From: Sitta carolinensis
Lineage: Eukaryota; Chordata; Aves; Passeriformes; Sittidae
Assembly: GCA_032173965.1 (NCBI GenBank)
Contig: CM063284.1
Coordinates: 130,315,125-130,379,124, forward strand
Direction of reading: 5' to 3'
DNA: 64,000 nt
Below are positions 51,137-63,256 of this stretch, piece after piece. The translations under genes and the position numbers were made by a program. Positions within the stretch are counted from its first letter, which is position 1, and each line of letters begins with the position of its first letter. The notes below the pieces were generated by a model. That model did not search any database, was not told the origin of the DNA, and was given only the letters and a program-made list of their open reading frames with translations.

Positions 51137-54100
51137 TTTTTGCAAGAACACTATCAGTGTTTTAAAAGAATCTAATTAAAAGCAAGGTCCTAGACTAAAA
51201 CTACTCTAAACCTGCATATTTTCTGTGTTTCCCATTTCTGACAACAGCAAAAAATTTGCCAGTCAAAATAACTCCCAGAGGTGGAAATATTATTTATAGC
51301 TCAGCCTTTTTTAATTCATAAAGAACTGTGTGGTAAGCATATATTTAGAAATTAATTGAAAAATAATAATAACAAAGAATTATGAGAATTTTTCACCTCT
51401 GTGAGTACCTTTTTCTTTTCCCTTAGCAGTCCTGAATATGGAGCAGGGAAACAGGTGTCATAAATCCACAAAATAATTATTCCCCATTTGCTATATTACA
51501 TATTATTTATATTCCCTGGCTGTTATTTTATGTTAAACCCCTGCAAGTTCTCTTGTGAGAGTTTAGTTTTCACCCCAGCAAATGAGGACATAGCACATAA
51601 CCACTGTTGCTGCAGAGATTTCTTTTCTAAGGCTTAATTACTCTCTCATTATGTTCATAAGAATATTAAATATTTCTGATAGTTTTGGTAACTTCGAATT
51701 TTTGTGACTGACTTCCTTTTTGATTGGAAATAACTTCTCTATCAGAAATAAACTCTTCAGATGTTTTTCCTTTAAAGGTTAAATGTATTTTTGTAGAAAA
51801 TCTTGTAAGGTTTTGGCTTTTGAGGTCCAGGTAACCTTGCCTCTCTCTGTTATGACCTTGAGGAAAAAGAACTTCAGACTTGCATGATGTTTGCCTCAGA
51901 CTGGAGAGTTTGAAATAAAATCTTAATCTATCACAGAATCTGTTGCCTTCAGTAGTGAAGACACAGTATCCTGTGTATCTACTGGACATGAAGGGGGAGA
52001 TGTTAACTGCCTTAAAGAGCATGTAGTCAACAGGTGATGGAAGAGATCAGAGAGAATAAAAGCAGCTGGAGCAGATGTACAAATCTGTAGGCAGCATCAT
52101 CAAATGTGTCTCAAGAGATCATTCAGCAGAATACAGCAGAGCCTTGCAGACAAACTCAGAGAAGCCCAACCATGGATTTCTCTTTTCTCTCCTACATTTT
52201 AGATGTCAGTATGGCATTCCCTTGGTTACATTTTACAACATCAGGCCTGGTACTGCTTCCTTGCAACAGGCACCCTCAGCCAGGGTGAGGGACTGCAGAC
52301 TGTAATGGCACGCTGGCTGTCCAGCCATGCTGAGCAGAGGAGACTTGAGCAAAGGCACCCAGGTTATTGCTCATCAACACAAATATTTGCAGTCATCTTA
52401 AGTGTGGGCCTGAAAATAATATTGCTGTGTTAGTCTGCCTCTAAGCCTCTGCTAAAGAGGATTACCTCTGGCCATGCTATAGTGCTTCCATCTCTGGACT
52501 AACATTTTTCCCTTTTGCTTGAGCCCTCTGAGCCCTGCTTTACTGAGGTTGGAGTAAAATTCCCTTCTGTTCAAAGAGCACTACTTTGCAGAACAGCAGT
52601 GGAGAAGAGCACAAGTTTACATAGAGTCCAGGAGAGCTGACTGTGGAGAATGAATAATCTAAGTTGGAGGAACTGCTATTCTTTGTCCCATCATGAGCAC
52701 AATCAGCATTGTAAGACCTTTTCTCCAGTAAACCCTAGCTCTCAGTCTCAGAAATCTTTCTTCATAGTCAAAATCGCTTTGTTTCTAGTTTTTTGCAATT
52801 ATCTTCATATATAGATTGAAGCAGATGAATAAAATTCATCCTCTGTTGATTCCAAAGACTTTTGTTGAGCAGTAATATGAGATAGGCCTGTATTTAGAAA
52901 CCTGATATGGTAAAATTTCAGGAGGTAAATGATGGTTCACCATGTAATAGGAGAACTAGAGGGAAAGCACAAGTTGCACTCCCAGTGGAAGCAGGGTATT
53001 TAGCACAGCACTTAGGTGTATTCCACCAGGTGATTCAAAAGCATCTACCCTGCCTCAGACTGCTGCCCCAGCTCTTATTATGTACAAATGACAGGCAGAC
53101 CAGACCATTTCTCCACCAGAGGTGACTGAGACCTGCCCAGCACAGATGCAGGGTTGACCAGGTTAGCAAGATGGGGAGCAGCACCAGGCTGGGTTGGAGA
53201 CACACTGATTCATTGTCTCCAGCAGGTAAATTTTGTCAGTGCAGCTCCTGAGGCCTTTGTTAGAAGTGAAAACAGCTTTGCCCATGGGCACATTCTCTAA
53301 GGAGAGCAGCTGTTTTCATAGAAACAATTAAAATCTGTACCAAGGAGACATTTTATCAGAGTTCTGGCCAGAACCACCATCCCCCCTCCATGCATCTACT
53401 TGCAGGTGTTTCAAGAGGGAGAACTGAGAGAAGGAAAAAAGCAAGGCTTAGCCAAAAGTAAGCATGACTAACAAATTACTCATAATTTAGGTTTGTTAAT
53501 TGCATAGAACCCAATTAAATCTTTCCACATCTGAAATGGAATAACTTATGCTCACAGCAGAGTTGTTTTGCTATGAGATATTTCTGGTGACACTTGTCTG
53601 TTGATTTGCCGTTAGATAACTTTTTGGCTTGAGGCCAGTGGGACTGAGCTAAGAGACTTTTTGTATATGTGTTTGCAGCACATTTTTACAAAGGGTTGCC
53701 AGAGTTTGGCCCATGATGACTAGTGAGTGGATTTATTACATTATTATTTTAGATTGTTATATTATTATTATGCATGACTGACATCGTGAAATTCTTATGT
53801 TGCAGAACTATGTAGAGTTCATATAAACCAGTAAGTCAGAGAAGCATTTTTCAAAAAATTCCAACCTAAAGTGCAAATTTTATGTAACTGAAAAGTAATA
53901 ATTTTATGTAGCATCTGCTAGAATGAGAAGACCTCCCCAAATATGTTGCCTCAAACTGGACTTAGAAAAAACTTTTCCTGTGATGTTAAAAAAAGGCAGA
54001 TGACCAAAACCCCACCATTTCCAAGTGTGTGTGCCTCTTCCCTTCTTAGTTCCAGCTGGGGCCACAAGTGGAAATACCAAAATACCACAGAAATGTAGTT

Positions 54101-54445
54101 CTTGTGGTACTTCCAGCTCCAGGAGAAGCAGGATGTATTAGAAACCTTCCAATAAATAATGCTTTCATTAGATTTCTAGTCTATCATTGCAAGCTCAAAA
54201 AGTTTGAATAACAAACCCAGCTCTACTTGCCCACCTCCCCCTCAGGAGATTTACCTTTATATTCAAGGACTGTTCTGTCTGAGCTACAGCTCATGTTCCT
54301 TCTAAGCCGTAATATACATTCAGTTTCACATTAAATTCAGCAATAAATTGGATTAAGTCCTGTTATAAAAGACAGATTTAACTTTGGCCTTCCATTTCTG
54401 GTAGCTGCAGGACAGTTTTTTTTTTTTTGTTCGTTTGCTTTCCAG
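51137..54445. other. Unique AT-rich sequence, no gene seen
   Basis: A minus-strand frame of 118 codons (51666-52022) and overlapping plus-strand frames around 52.1-52.4 kb resemble no family. I recognise no repeat. Confidence 0.55.
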
Positions 54446-54535
54446 GACAAAGGCAACTATGAGGCTGAGGAGTTGGAATGCCCCTGGCAGAAGAGCTGCA
54501 GCCAGCAATTTGGGTGCATACTTATGTGTGGACAG
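54446..54535 (+). other. Candidate 90-nt internal exon, unassigned
   Basis: A T-rich tract and GCTTTCCAG end at 54445, and a consensus donor, CAG|GTAAGA, follows 54535. Both signals are strong, and the interval is exactly 30 codons (phase 0-0). In its first frame it is open, beginning D-K-G-N-Y-E-A-E-E-L, with cysteines at codons 12, 18, 24 and 28. A second frame is also open. The first frame stays open well outside the exon (to 54712) and the opposite strand is open too, so openness is weak evidence. I do not recognise the peptide. It could be an exon of a gene spanning the window, a lncRNA exon or a decoy. Confidence 0.28.
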
Positions 54536-56061
54536 GTAAGAAACAGTGTCATTAGAGGGAAAAGAAAGAAGTGCACACAGCCTGACCTGTACCTGAACTG
54601 GGAACAGCAGAAGAGAGAGGACTTCCAGGATGAGCTGATGAGTAAAAGAAGACCTGTAAGAAAAGCTGTCTCTCTGGTAAACAGCTCTTCCTTGATGTAC
54701 AGAACTCACTAAGCCCAGCACCAGCTTCTCTTCTTACATGGCTCAACCTGTAAGACACTGGGTTTTGTGGCTGGCTGAGCATATGAGGAGAGCTCACCAT
54801 ATCAACTTAGGTCAGTCTATATGGTGGTGGTACTATCAGGTACATTTTTCTGTCCTTTTAGAGCAGAGCTTTACTGAAACCTCTGTAAGAAATCAGGTCA
54901 GTGTGATTGCACTGAAGAGACTTTCATTGTTGCTGGTTGAAATTTCATCACAGACAGATGATAAGATTTTCATGACCTTGTGATTTCTTTTTTAAGTGGT
55001 GGTTGTGCAACAGATCCCCTGGTAAGATATGACACAAAGTAGGAAAGTATACAAGAGATATGGCTTGCCACTCACCTCCTTTAAAGAGATAACAACTACA
55101 TTTCAGGCTCAGAAAAAAAAAAAAAGCAAAAAACCATCAAGATTTTTATTCTCTTTTGAGATTAAGATGCCAGATCTACAGTTTTCAACTTTTAAGACCG
55201 CTATCTGTGCTAAAAAGACAACTGGTTGAAAGCAGAAATTATTGGCAAACATTTCTTTGCTCCCCAGCATCTGAGTCTGATTTCATGGTAAATGGATATA
55301 TCCATGATGACCACTTTTGTAGCAACAGCTTCTTTCCATGTTCCTTTCATGCTGCTGTTGAACAAGTCTGAGATGGCTGTGAGAATTACCTTTGCATAGC
55401 TAACCTCCCAGGTTACTGCTAAAAGAGAAAAAAAAATGAAAGCAGAGCTCACTTCCCAGTATTTTGACTAGGAATTTTGAGTAAATATTTCAGTGTCTGT
55501 GTTGGAGGGTGTGGCTGGATGTACCACTCTCATCACGTCATGTGATATTGCTGGACAGATGTCATCTCTACTTTCCATAGACTGCACTTTTAGTGTCTCC
55601 CAAGCCTCTAGTGCCTGCAGTCCTAGGCTGTTATTTTGTTCAGTGCAGGCTGTCTCAGAGGGAAGCAAGTGCTCAAGCAGAAGCATTACTTTTGTTCTTA
55701 TGCTTTTGTCCCTCTCATTTAAAATGTGAACATATCTGCTTGCTTTTTTGCATGGAAACCACTTCTAACTATTTCCTGAGTTAGAATTCTGAAGAGACAC
55801 AGACCTTTGAAACATTTTCATGGTGTGAAGGCAAAAACTAGCAATAACTTTATTATAAGGTATATGATTAATTCTTGCTGGTATGCAGATTGTGAACTGT
55901 TTTGGCTACTTGCAGTCACAAATGCTTTGTCCATTTCTTCTTTCTTTTGCATCTGATGTAAGATTTTTTGAGCATTTATTTAATTTAAAAATAAATCACA
56001 AAGCTCTTTTGCTGACCATGTGAAATTCTTCAAGAGTAGACACAAGCATACATGCTCATGT

Positions 56062-56062
<1 letters not shown>
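54536..56062. other. Unique sequence, no gene seen
   Basis: Short overlapping frames on both strands. I see no recognised repeat before the CA/TA microsatellite. Confidence 0.6.

Positions 56063-56106
<44 letters not shown>
56063..56106. repeat. (CA)n(TA)n microsatellite
   Basis: About 16 CA units followed by about 5 TA units. It is likely length-polymorphic. Confidence 0.97.
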
Positions 56107-56107
<1 letters not shown>

Positions 56108-56299
56108 GTATATATGTAGCTTAGAAAAGAAGTATTTTTTTTAATAGCATGGCTTGTATGGACAATAAAATGCCTACTAAATATAGTTAATATTATAAGT
56201 TCCTGTAATACAACTTAGGTTTCAGAAATTTAGAACCTGGCTATAAAAACTGATTTTTGATACCCCTGAGAGTATAATTTTTCCTTAAAAAAAGAAGAA

Positions 56300-56870
56300 T
56301 ATGTGTTGAACTGTGTAGAGGACCAAAAGGAAAAATAATTCATCCCTGGAAAGGAAAAATTCAATCTGGGAGAGATACTCCCCTGAGCCCAATAGGGGGA
56401 AGGGCCGTCTGCCATAAGGTCTCTGTAAGCACAAGTTCATGTGTTGAACCTTATTGGTGGTTGTATTTAGTGCCACTCAAAGTGGCTTGGTTCAGCCCTG
56501 TTCAACCCCTTTTCCCTTATATGTACCTCCCCTAGAATGTTCTCCCCTTCCCTGAGCCCCGTTGGTCCCAGTTTCCCACAGTACTCCACCCCTTTCTCCA
56601 CCCCTGCTAATCCATTGGGTAGCTGGCTGGCTGCCCCGCCTCTACACCAGTCTTACCTGCCCACATTGGCCCTTGACCCTCAGATCCACCCCCTCGTTCC
56701 CATATAAAACCCCATGTTCTCCCCTCCATTTTGTCTTTTTCCCTGGATTTCCATGTGGCCAATAAAATGCTCTTGGATTTCTAAATTGAGACCTGTCCTT
56801 TTTGCCTTTATTGTTGGCCACCTTAAAAGCGTCTGTCAAAGTCTGCACCTGCGGGTTGCTCACAAGGTTC
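56300..56870 (+). mobile_element. ERV LTR-like region, plus strand (boundaries open)
   Basis: The layout is that of a retroviral U3-R-U5. It has a C-rich U3 with an inverted CCAAT box (CCATTGG, about 56611-56617), TATAAAA at 56703-56709, a pyrimidine-rich start region, AATAAAA at 56761-56767 and a T-rich U5. This spacing (TATA to poly(A) signal about 58 bases) and composition resemble gammaretrovirus-like (ERV1) LTRs of birds. A purine-rich run before TGTGTTGAAC (about 56286-56303) could be a polypurine tract and LTR start. I could not fix either end or find a target duplication. No coding sequence is attached. Confidence 0.6.
56703..56767 (+). promoter_or_regulatory. LTR core promoter and poly(A) signal
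   Basis: TATAAAA at 56703-56709 and AATAAAA at 56761-56767, spaced as in a retroviral U3/R junction. Confidence 0.6.
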
Positions 56871-59800
56871 ACTGAAGCCAGAAGTGCTTCAGAACTGGCC
56901 ACTGATTTTCCTTCCAACAGGAAGCCTTTCCACAAATGTTTGGTACAATGATGTGTTTATTAGTTTTAATCCACTACTCTGGTTAATAGCTCCCTCTCTT
57001 TCTTTTGAGCACAGAGGGGTGTTCTGGGATGTATTGCACATTCCTCCTCTTAAAAATTTCATCAGAAAACAACAGACTTGGCAATAAAACAGAGGAAAGA
57101 GGATATTTGTTTAGAAATTATTTGGGGTTTGCCTCCTGTTCTAAAATATTGTGATGGGATGAATGTTCAGCTCTTTGTGAAGTATGCCTTTCATAAATAG
57201 TCTGAAGGGATGTTTACATGCTTCAGAGCTGAACAGGATGGCTCAGGTAGGGAAAGCCTGACAGTGTGTGCTGTGATGGTGAGAGATGCAGCCAGTGCCA
57301 TGCCCAGAGCAGGACTCTGGGGCCTGATGCACAGCTAAAATCTAAGTCATCCAGGATGAAGAGATGAACCAGCAGTGACGGACAACAGTTACTATCCAGC
57401 AAGGCAAAAACTGGTGGTTTAATATGGTTTAATAGCTCCTTAGCCAGCAGTGTGGCCGTAAAATAATCTGAAAAGCAATCAGGGGGTGCTTGTCATTGCT
57501 GGAATTACTTAATAGACACCTTGGAGCTGCCTTGGGGAAAGGCAAAGAACTGCAGTCACAGCTGCACAGGGGATCCATTCCCAGGTCTGGTCATAGGCAT
57601 GGAAAGGTTGTACTGCTCCCACAGTTTTGTACCTCTTCTTTAAATAGGCAGAAGAAGGGTGACTGTAAATTTGACTTCTTTCATTCTTCATGAGCTGACT
57701 GATTAGATCTGAGATTTCTGAGGAACAAAAGGATAATTTTTAAAGGACAATGGGGGAGTTCCTGGCCTCTGTATGCTTCTGGACTTTTTCAAGGTGTTTT
57801 GCAGAATAAATTGATCTGGACCTATCTTGCAGTCTTACTTTTATGGACAAGTTGGGAAAAGTTTTACTGGAACCGCTCATCTGCTTTCAGGAGGGTTACT
57901 CTGGGTTAAGGGGAATGCAGAAGTTCAGTACTGCTCCCAGGCTGGCAGCCTACTCCTTTGAAAAAGATTTTGCTTAAAGCTTTTCAGCTCAGGGTATCTG
58001 TCTGTTCCCCTTTAGAGAGACTTGGGGAAATATTCTAAAAAGTGTGTGAGAAATTCATGTTGTGCCCCTTTAAAGATACTTACAGCAGTTTATGCTCTTG
58101 GATCTTGAACTCTCATCTGATGCTCTATGAGTCAGAATGCAGGAATATGATCATAAAACCTTGGAGAAAATTTTTGGGTCTGTCCAAGTTTCTGTGATAA
58201 ATGTGAGAGGTCAGTTTGAAAAGAAGCTCAGTATTTATCTGTAAGCGGTGAAAGACAGCTGTATCATCTATTTCTTATGAGTTGGTGTCTCTAAAGGTGT
58301 GAGGTAGATTGTGAAAAACCTCTTGGTGTTACCAAGACGATGGGAGAGCAGGAAGACTTCAGAGGGAAAGTTTAGGAAATGAGTTCTGATCACATGGATC
58401 TCAGCAGAAAGCTAAGCAGGCTAATTGTCTGAGCCAGAGTAATTTCGGGAGTTATACAGGGGAAGATAAAGTCAGGAGAGAGAGAATTATCAGGAAAAAG
58501 GCCCATGTTTACAAGTAGATGAGGTTACTACAGGAGAAGGTGCAGGAGATGACCTTTGTTAACACTCATGACTGAGTGGTGAGGAGCTGGGTTTGCCAAG
58601 ACAGACGTGGATGGATTAGCTAGCTGGGTAGGGGAAGAACTAGAAAAAGGCTTAGTCATGAAACCAGTGGGAGAAGGACAGGACATGGTCCTGTGGATAA
58701 TGGAAGATAAGAGCATAACAGTCTTGAGAAGAGGAAATAAAGAACAATTACCAACTCTACAGGCAAAGTCAGTCTGTTTGAATCGACAGTGGTGACAGAG
58801 CTCCTGCTGCTTTGAGGAACATGTGTTCTCTCAAAAGAAGATTAAAGCACACAAACACATTTTTTTGCTCTCCCAACAACACCAGCACCAACATAATGCA
58901 GAGAATTTGGTCCATGTCTTCAGTGATGCCTCTAGAAAATGTCTTCTGCCAATTAAGTCCACACATAATTCCATTAAAATAGTGCTGTAACTGGCATTGT
59001 AGAAGTTCTGAGACAGGTGGAGATGGGCTCTGTGCAATGAGAGGTAAGACTTGGTGCGCTACCTCTATCACAAGCAAATATCTCAGTTGTGTGCTATAGT
59101 TACTGTGGTCTGTCTGCTGCTCTTGGGAATGTTACAAGGGCTTTCAGTGCAAAAAGGAACAAATATGTCCTGACTTGTGGCTGCATAATAAGGCCTCACA
59201 GAGTTTTCCAACCATTATTTTGATGGTGTATTTAGAAAGTCTTTCAAATATGACCTTTCAACTACTGATGCCATTCTGTAACTTTCACGAAAGTGACTGT
59301 GTCAACTGCATCACATGGCTGAAGCTAGACTGATTTTCAGCCATGTGATGCTATTTTATCACCTTCAGGACAAAGGTTAAATCCTTCCTTTCTTTTCTCT
59401 GTTAGGCACCACTTTCTTTGGTCCTCATACTTTGATAACTGCTGAAATTCCTGAGGACCACAGAGTTAAGAGATTTTATAATCCACTGTGCACTCCTCTG
59501 ATGAAGAACCCTGCTGGTGTGCTTCATGTAACAGAAATACCTTCACACAATGAAGCAATCATTCTTCCCTGTCAGGGTCTGAATGTCTTGATTCTCATCC
59601 TGCAGCAGGTTTGGCAGAGAACAAATCCCCCAGTTTGCATAGGGCAGTGGCCAGCATAATCTTTCAGCATTTTAAAACATTCTTTAATGCTAGTCTCTCT
59701 GCATTCAAATGGTAACTTTAGCTGACATAGGGTTTTGTAGAATATTTGAATTGCAGCCTATTGAAACTCTACCACACTGAGTTTATGAATATATTTATTG

Positions 59801-62337
59801 CAGTATAAATGTGTTATTTTTGCCTTCATTTATTATAGTATGAGCTTGTTTTTAATACCTGTTCTGTGACTTTTTTGGGGGCTATTGTTTCCTTTTTCTT
59901 TAGATGGGGGCATGTGCATTATTGAAAGCTCGAATATGAAGCATTAAGATATAAGACTCACAATTTTTAAACCAACACAATCAAGCCTGTAGACTGAATG
60001 GACAAAAGAAAATAACTCTAGTACCATATTGCATATTATATGATGGTGTAATTAAGTAAATGGACAAGTATTGGATGCACATCTGGACTAAATTTAATTT
60101 ACTGAAGGTGAGGATATTTCCTGTGTGTTTTTTCACTCTAGATTTCAAGACTGCATGTGCAAAAATTCAGTCTCTCTCTAAATGAAAGCCAATGTAAAAT
60201 TAATCACACTTAGTAACAGAAAAGGTATGAAGTAAGTCAGGTTTAAAATCTGAGTTTTAAATATTCCCTTTTCTGCCAGTTCTTGAAAACAAACAAGAAA
60301 AACCAGGAACAAAACCCAACATTAACAGCAACTGTCCAAAACTTGTGCAGATACTATGTAAAAATCTAATGTCATAAAAGGAATTATGGCACCCCAACTT
60401 GCTATCTGCAGCGTGCATTAGCCATGCTGGGTGCCCCCTGGGCGTGAGGGGGGTGACGCCTGACTGAGCAGTGCTGTGTCCCCAGCACTGGTGGTAACGC
60501 TGTGGTGCTCTGCTGATACTGCTGGACACTGACTTGAGGGCCCCTGTTGAGACTACCAGAGCACAGGCTGGTCTCTGGGCACCAGGCGCGGGCTTGGCAA
60601 GAGCAAAGGCAGCTATGCTTCTAACAGTGCCACCTGTCACCTTGTTCTCCTAGCATTTAAGACCCCCAATGGCACCCTGCCCATAGCCATGTGCAATGGG
60701 GAGGATCCTTCCTGGCCTTGTGCCCAAGAACTGGGTACTTGGGTTAGAGTGATAGCGAGGCAGAAGTTGGGGCAGAGAGGGGAATGTAGGTGAGGGTGTA
60801 CAATGAGGATTTGCATCAGAGGGGACCTGGTGGCTGGATTTGTCTCAGAATGTGGCTTAATGGCTTCTCTCAATTCACAGCTGCATAACTCGTGCTAGAG
60901 TCAGGTTTATAATATCTCAGGCATGTGATTCACAAGTGTAAAGGCCACTGGATACAATTACACATTTATTTTTACCTACTACTAAGGGAATTTCCATTCA
61001 CTACGACGTGAGCTGGTTGCCCTTGCTCTGTACTGTTTCACTAGTATTTTTCCTGACAATTCATGTCTAAGAAACACAAGACAGAGAGGGACTTAATGTT
61101 ATGTGAAAGGATTTTCCTAGGGTAACTGTATTCAGTCTTTGCTCAAACTGAACGAATAACTTTGATCTGTCAACTGTGAAAAGTAAACTGGGTGTGACCT
61201 TCCGTCATCGGCTAATCGTCTCACTTAATGACATCTGTTAACTTTGTTCTGATATTAGATCATGGTCTTTCTTTGTACTGTCAAGATTTTTCATTCAAGG
61301 TCTAATTATTTCACTTTATGTGTATGCAGATATCTTGGGAGTCAGTTGCACCTAGTACGAAGATAATTTTTTCTATTTTGAATCTCAAAAACTGATCACA
61401 GTGATCGGATCGACATGGCCTTTTAATGGATAAAATATGCCAGCTTAAAGCCCAGCATTTTATCTCAGTCTGTCTCTTCCCCTCAGTTTCTTATAGGCAC
61501 TGTATTTACTTTTATTCTTAAGTGAGAGAGGAGGAAAAGGGAAAATTGTTTCTGTCCCAATAAAGTTTGATATTTCAATACTTGAAAATGTGTTTGATTT
61601 GACTTGTAGCACACATCTGAAGTGTCCCACAGGAAGGAGGAAAAAATACTGGTTTTCAGTCTGTCCCTTTCCCTTTCAAAGTTTTTTTTTTTTAAAAAAA
61701 AAACCCCTTTTAATAGTGACAAAAGCATGGGTAGATGGCATTTTGGGGGATTAATGGCCATTTGGGGTTAATGCCCTAAGGCCGTCTGTCCCTCAGCTCT
61801 TTCCAAACAGTGATTAATCTCCAGGGGAATGTGTGTGCCCTGATCGCTACTCCTGATAATGCTCATCCTTATAGTATAGATCAAAACATGTAGACTTATT
61901 GTAGTAATGGCCATGTTCTCACCTCCCAGGCTTTGTTCAATTCAGTCAGCCACAGTTTAAGCCCCTGATATCGGCTCACATTCAGTTCAACAGGCCTTTT
62001 GTCTCTTTGGTCCAATCCTGCAATGTGTCCTGTGTTGCTCACTGGTGTTTGTGAACGCTATGTTCTCCTCCAGTAACTCTAGGGAAGTTTCCCCTTAGAA
62101 TGTTGGGGCAATCAGTTCCCTTTCCCTCTACTGTGCGATAGCACTGGAGGGTGTGGGGCTACTAAAAAGTGCAAAGGCAAGGAGTGGAAATTGGCTCTTG
62201 GGGCAAGGGGACAGTGGTAGGTGGCCAAATTGATGGCAGGAGAAGCATTGCACAAGCATGAGCTTTTGTGCCCCTTTCTTTTTCTGTCCCCAGCCAACTC
62301 TTCATTTGTTACTATGCTGTACTCTCTTCTTTGCCAG
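56871..62337. other. Unique sequence, no gene seen
   Basis: Mostly AT-rich. A locally GC-rich stretch at 60400-60640 holds a minus-strand frame of 127 codons (60257-60640) that resembles no family. A T/A homopolymer junction lies at about 61682-61701. I see no repeat family or RNA gene. Confidence 0.55.
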
Positions 62338-62426
62338 GTTCAGATGAAAGTTAAATGGTCAGTTACGTGAATTGCACCATCTGTAGAAGACCAGGGTCTG
62401 GCAGTAAGTCAGCCTATGCTGACCAG
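62338..62426 (+). other. Candidate non-coding exon (89 nt)
   Basis: A good acceptor (CTCTCTTCTTTGCCAG) ends at 62337 and a consensus donor (CCAG|GTGAGT) follows 62426. A second donor (GCA|GTAAGT) lies at 62404. All three frames contain stops, so it could only be a UTR or lncRNA exon. Confidence 0.15.
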
Positions 62427-62590
62427 GTGAGTTGGTCTAATATTTTTCAGAAGCTTTCCCAGAAAAGATTACAAGTTGTGGAATACTACATCAGTCCTTA
62501 AAGATAGGCCAGGTGCTGTCTCTGTATTAGGGGATTGTTTTCTTTGTTATATTTCATAGTACCTTATCTGGTCTTCTTTTCCATTTCTGG
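62427..62590. other. Unique flank of the solo LTR
   Basis: Short unique sequence between the splice-like interval and the left target duplication. Nothing recognised. Confidence 0.5.
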
Positions 62591-62595
62591 AGCAG
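62591..62595. repeat. Target-site duplication, left (AGCAG)
   Basis: Five bases adjoining the LTR start, repeated exactly at 63252-63256. Confidence 0.85.
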
Positions 62596-63251
62596 TGTCC
62601 TGGTTTAGGGCAGATTGAGGAGGAAATTTCCAAAGGGGTCCCTCTAGAAAGCACAGATTCAAGTGGCCCCTCCCCCAGCTGGTTCAGGAAAATATTTCCT
62701 TAGAGAAAAGTGGAAAAAACCTTTATTTAACAAGTGCAGTATTCACAAGCATAAAAAATAAGTAATGTTAAACAACAAAACCTCTTGCTGTTCTGAAGAG
62801 ATGGCAAATTCAGGAAGTCCCTTTTGTGGGGTGCAGCTTGGCTCACTCAGTCTCTTATCTTTCCCTCCTGCACTGGAAAATTCCACATCCCGGGCCCTGG
62901 TGGGCCACAGGTGTGAGCTCCCAGTGTTTTTCTGGGTTTTCAGTCTGGAGCAAGGCTGATCAGTTCCAAGAAAAAGAAAGTCCACAGTCTGGGGAACTTC
63001 TCACTGCCTCAGCTAGCTGAAAAAAACTAACTAGAAGCAAAGGAGAGCCCTCTCCTGCTGTCCATCCTGCACACTACAGTCTGTGAGAAGGATGCAGGGG
63101 AGCATGTGCAGTTTCTGTAAAACAAACTACAGTTTCTTCTCCCTCCCTTCGCTCTTGGAACCAGTCTTAAAGGTGTTTAATAGAACTTAATATCCAGCAT
63201 AAACAGAACAGATGATTGGGGATACAAGCATCACACAGTCACCCTAGGACA
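62596..63251 (-). mobile_element. Solo ERV LTR, minus strand (656 bp)
   Basis: The plus-strand ends are TGTCCTGGTTT and CACCCTAGGACA, an imperfect terminal inverted repeat (TGTCCT...AGGACA), flanked by perfect 5-bp duplications AGCAG. On the minus strand the element reads TGTCCTAGGGTGACTG... and carries AATAAA (plus-strand 62722-62727) in its distal part, which sets the orientation. A 5-bp duplication is usual for ERVL-type integrases, and similar LTRs are frequent in passerines. No internal retroviral sequence adjoins either end, so it is a solo LTR from homologous recombination. Open frames inside it are chance. Confidence 0.9.
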
Positions 63252-63256
63252 AGCAG
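63252..63256. repeat. Target-site duplication, right (AGCAG)
   Basis: Exact copy of 62591-62595. Confidence 0.85.

Noticed and set aside
56642..56935. 97-codon minus-strand frame as an ERV gene
   Set aside because: It is antisense to the LTR U3/R/U5 region and has no retroviral motif.
60257..60640. 127-codon minus-strand frame in GC-rich sequence
   Set aside because: No recognised domain, no splice or promoter context, and composition accounts for the open frame.
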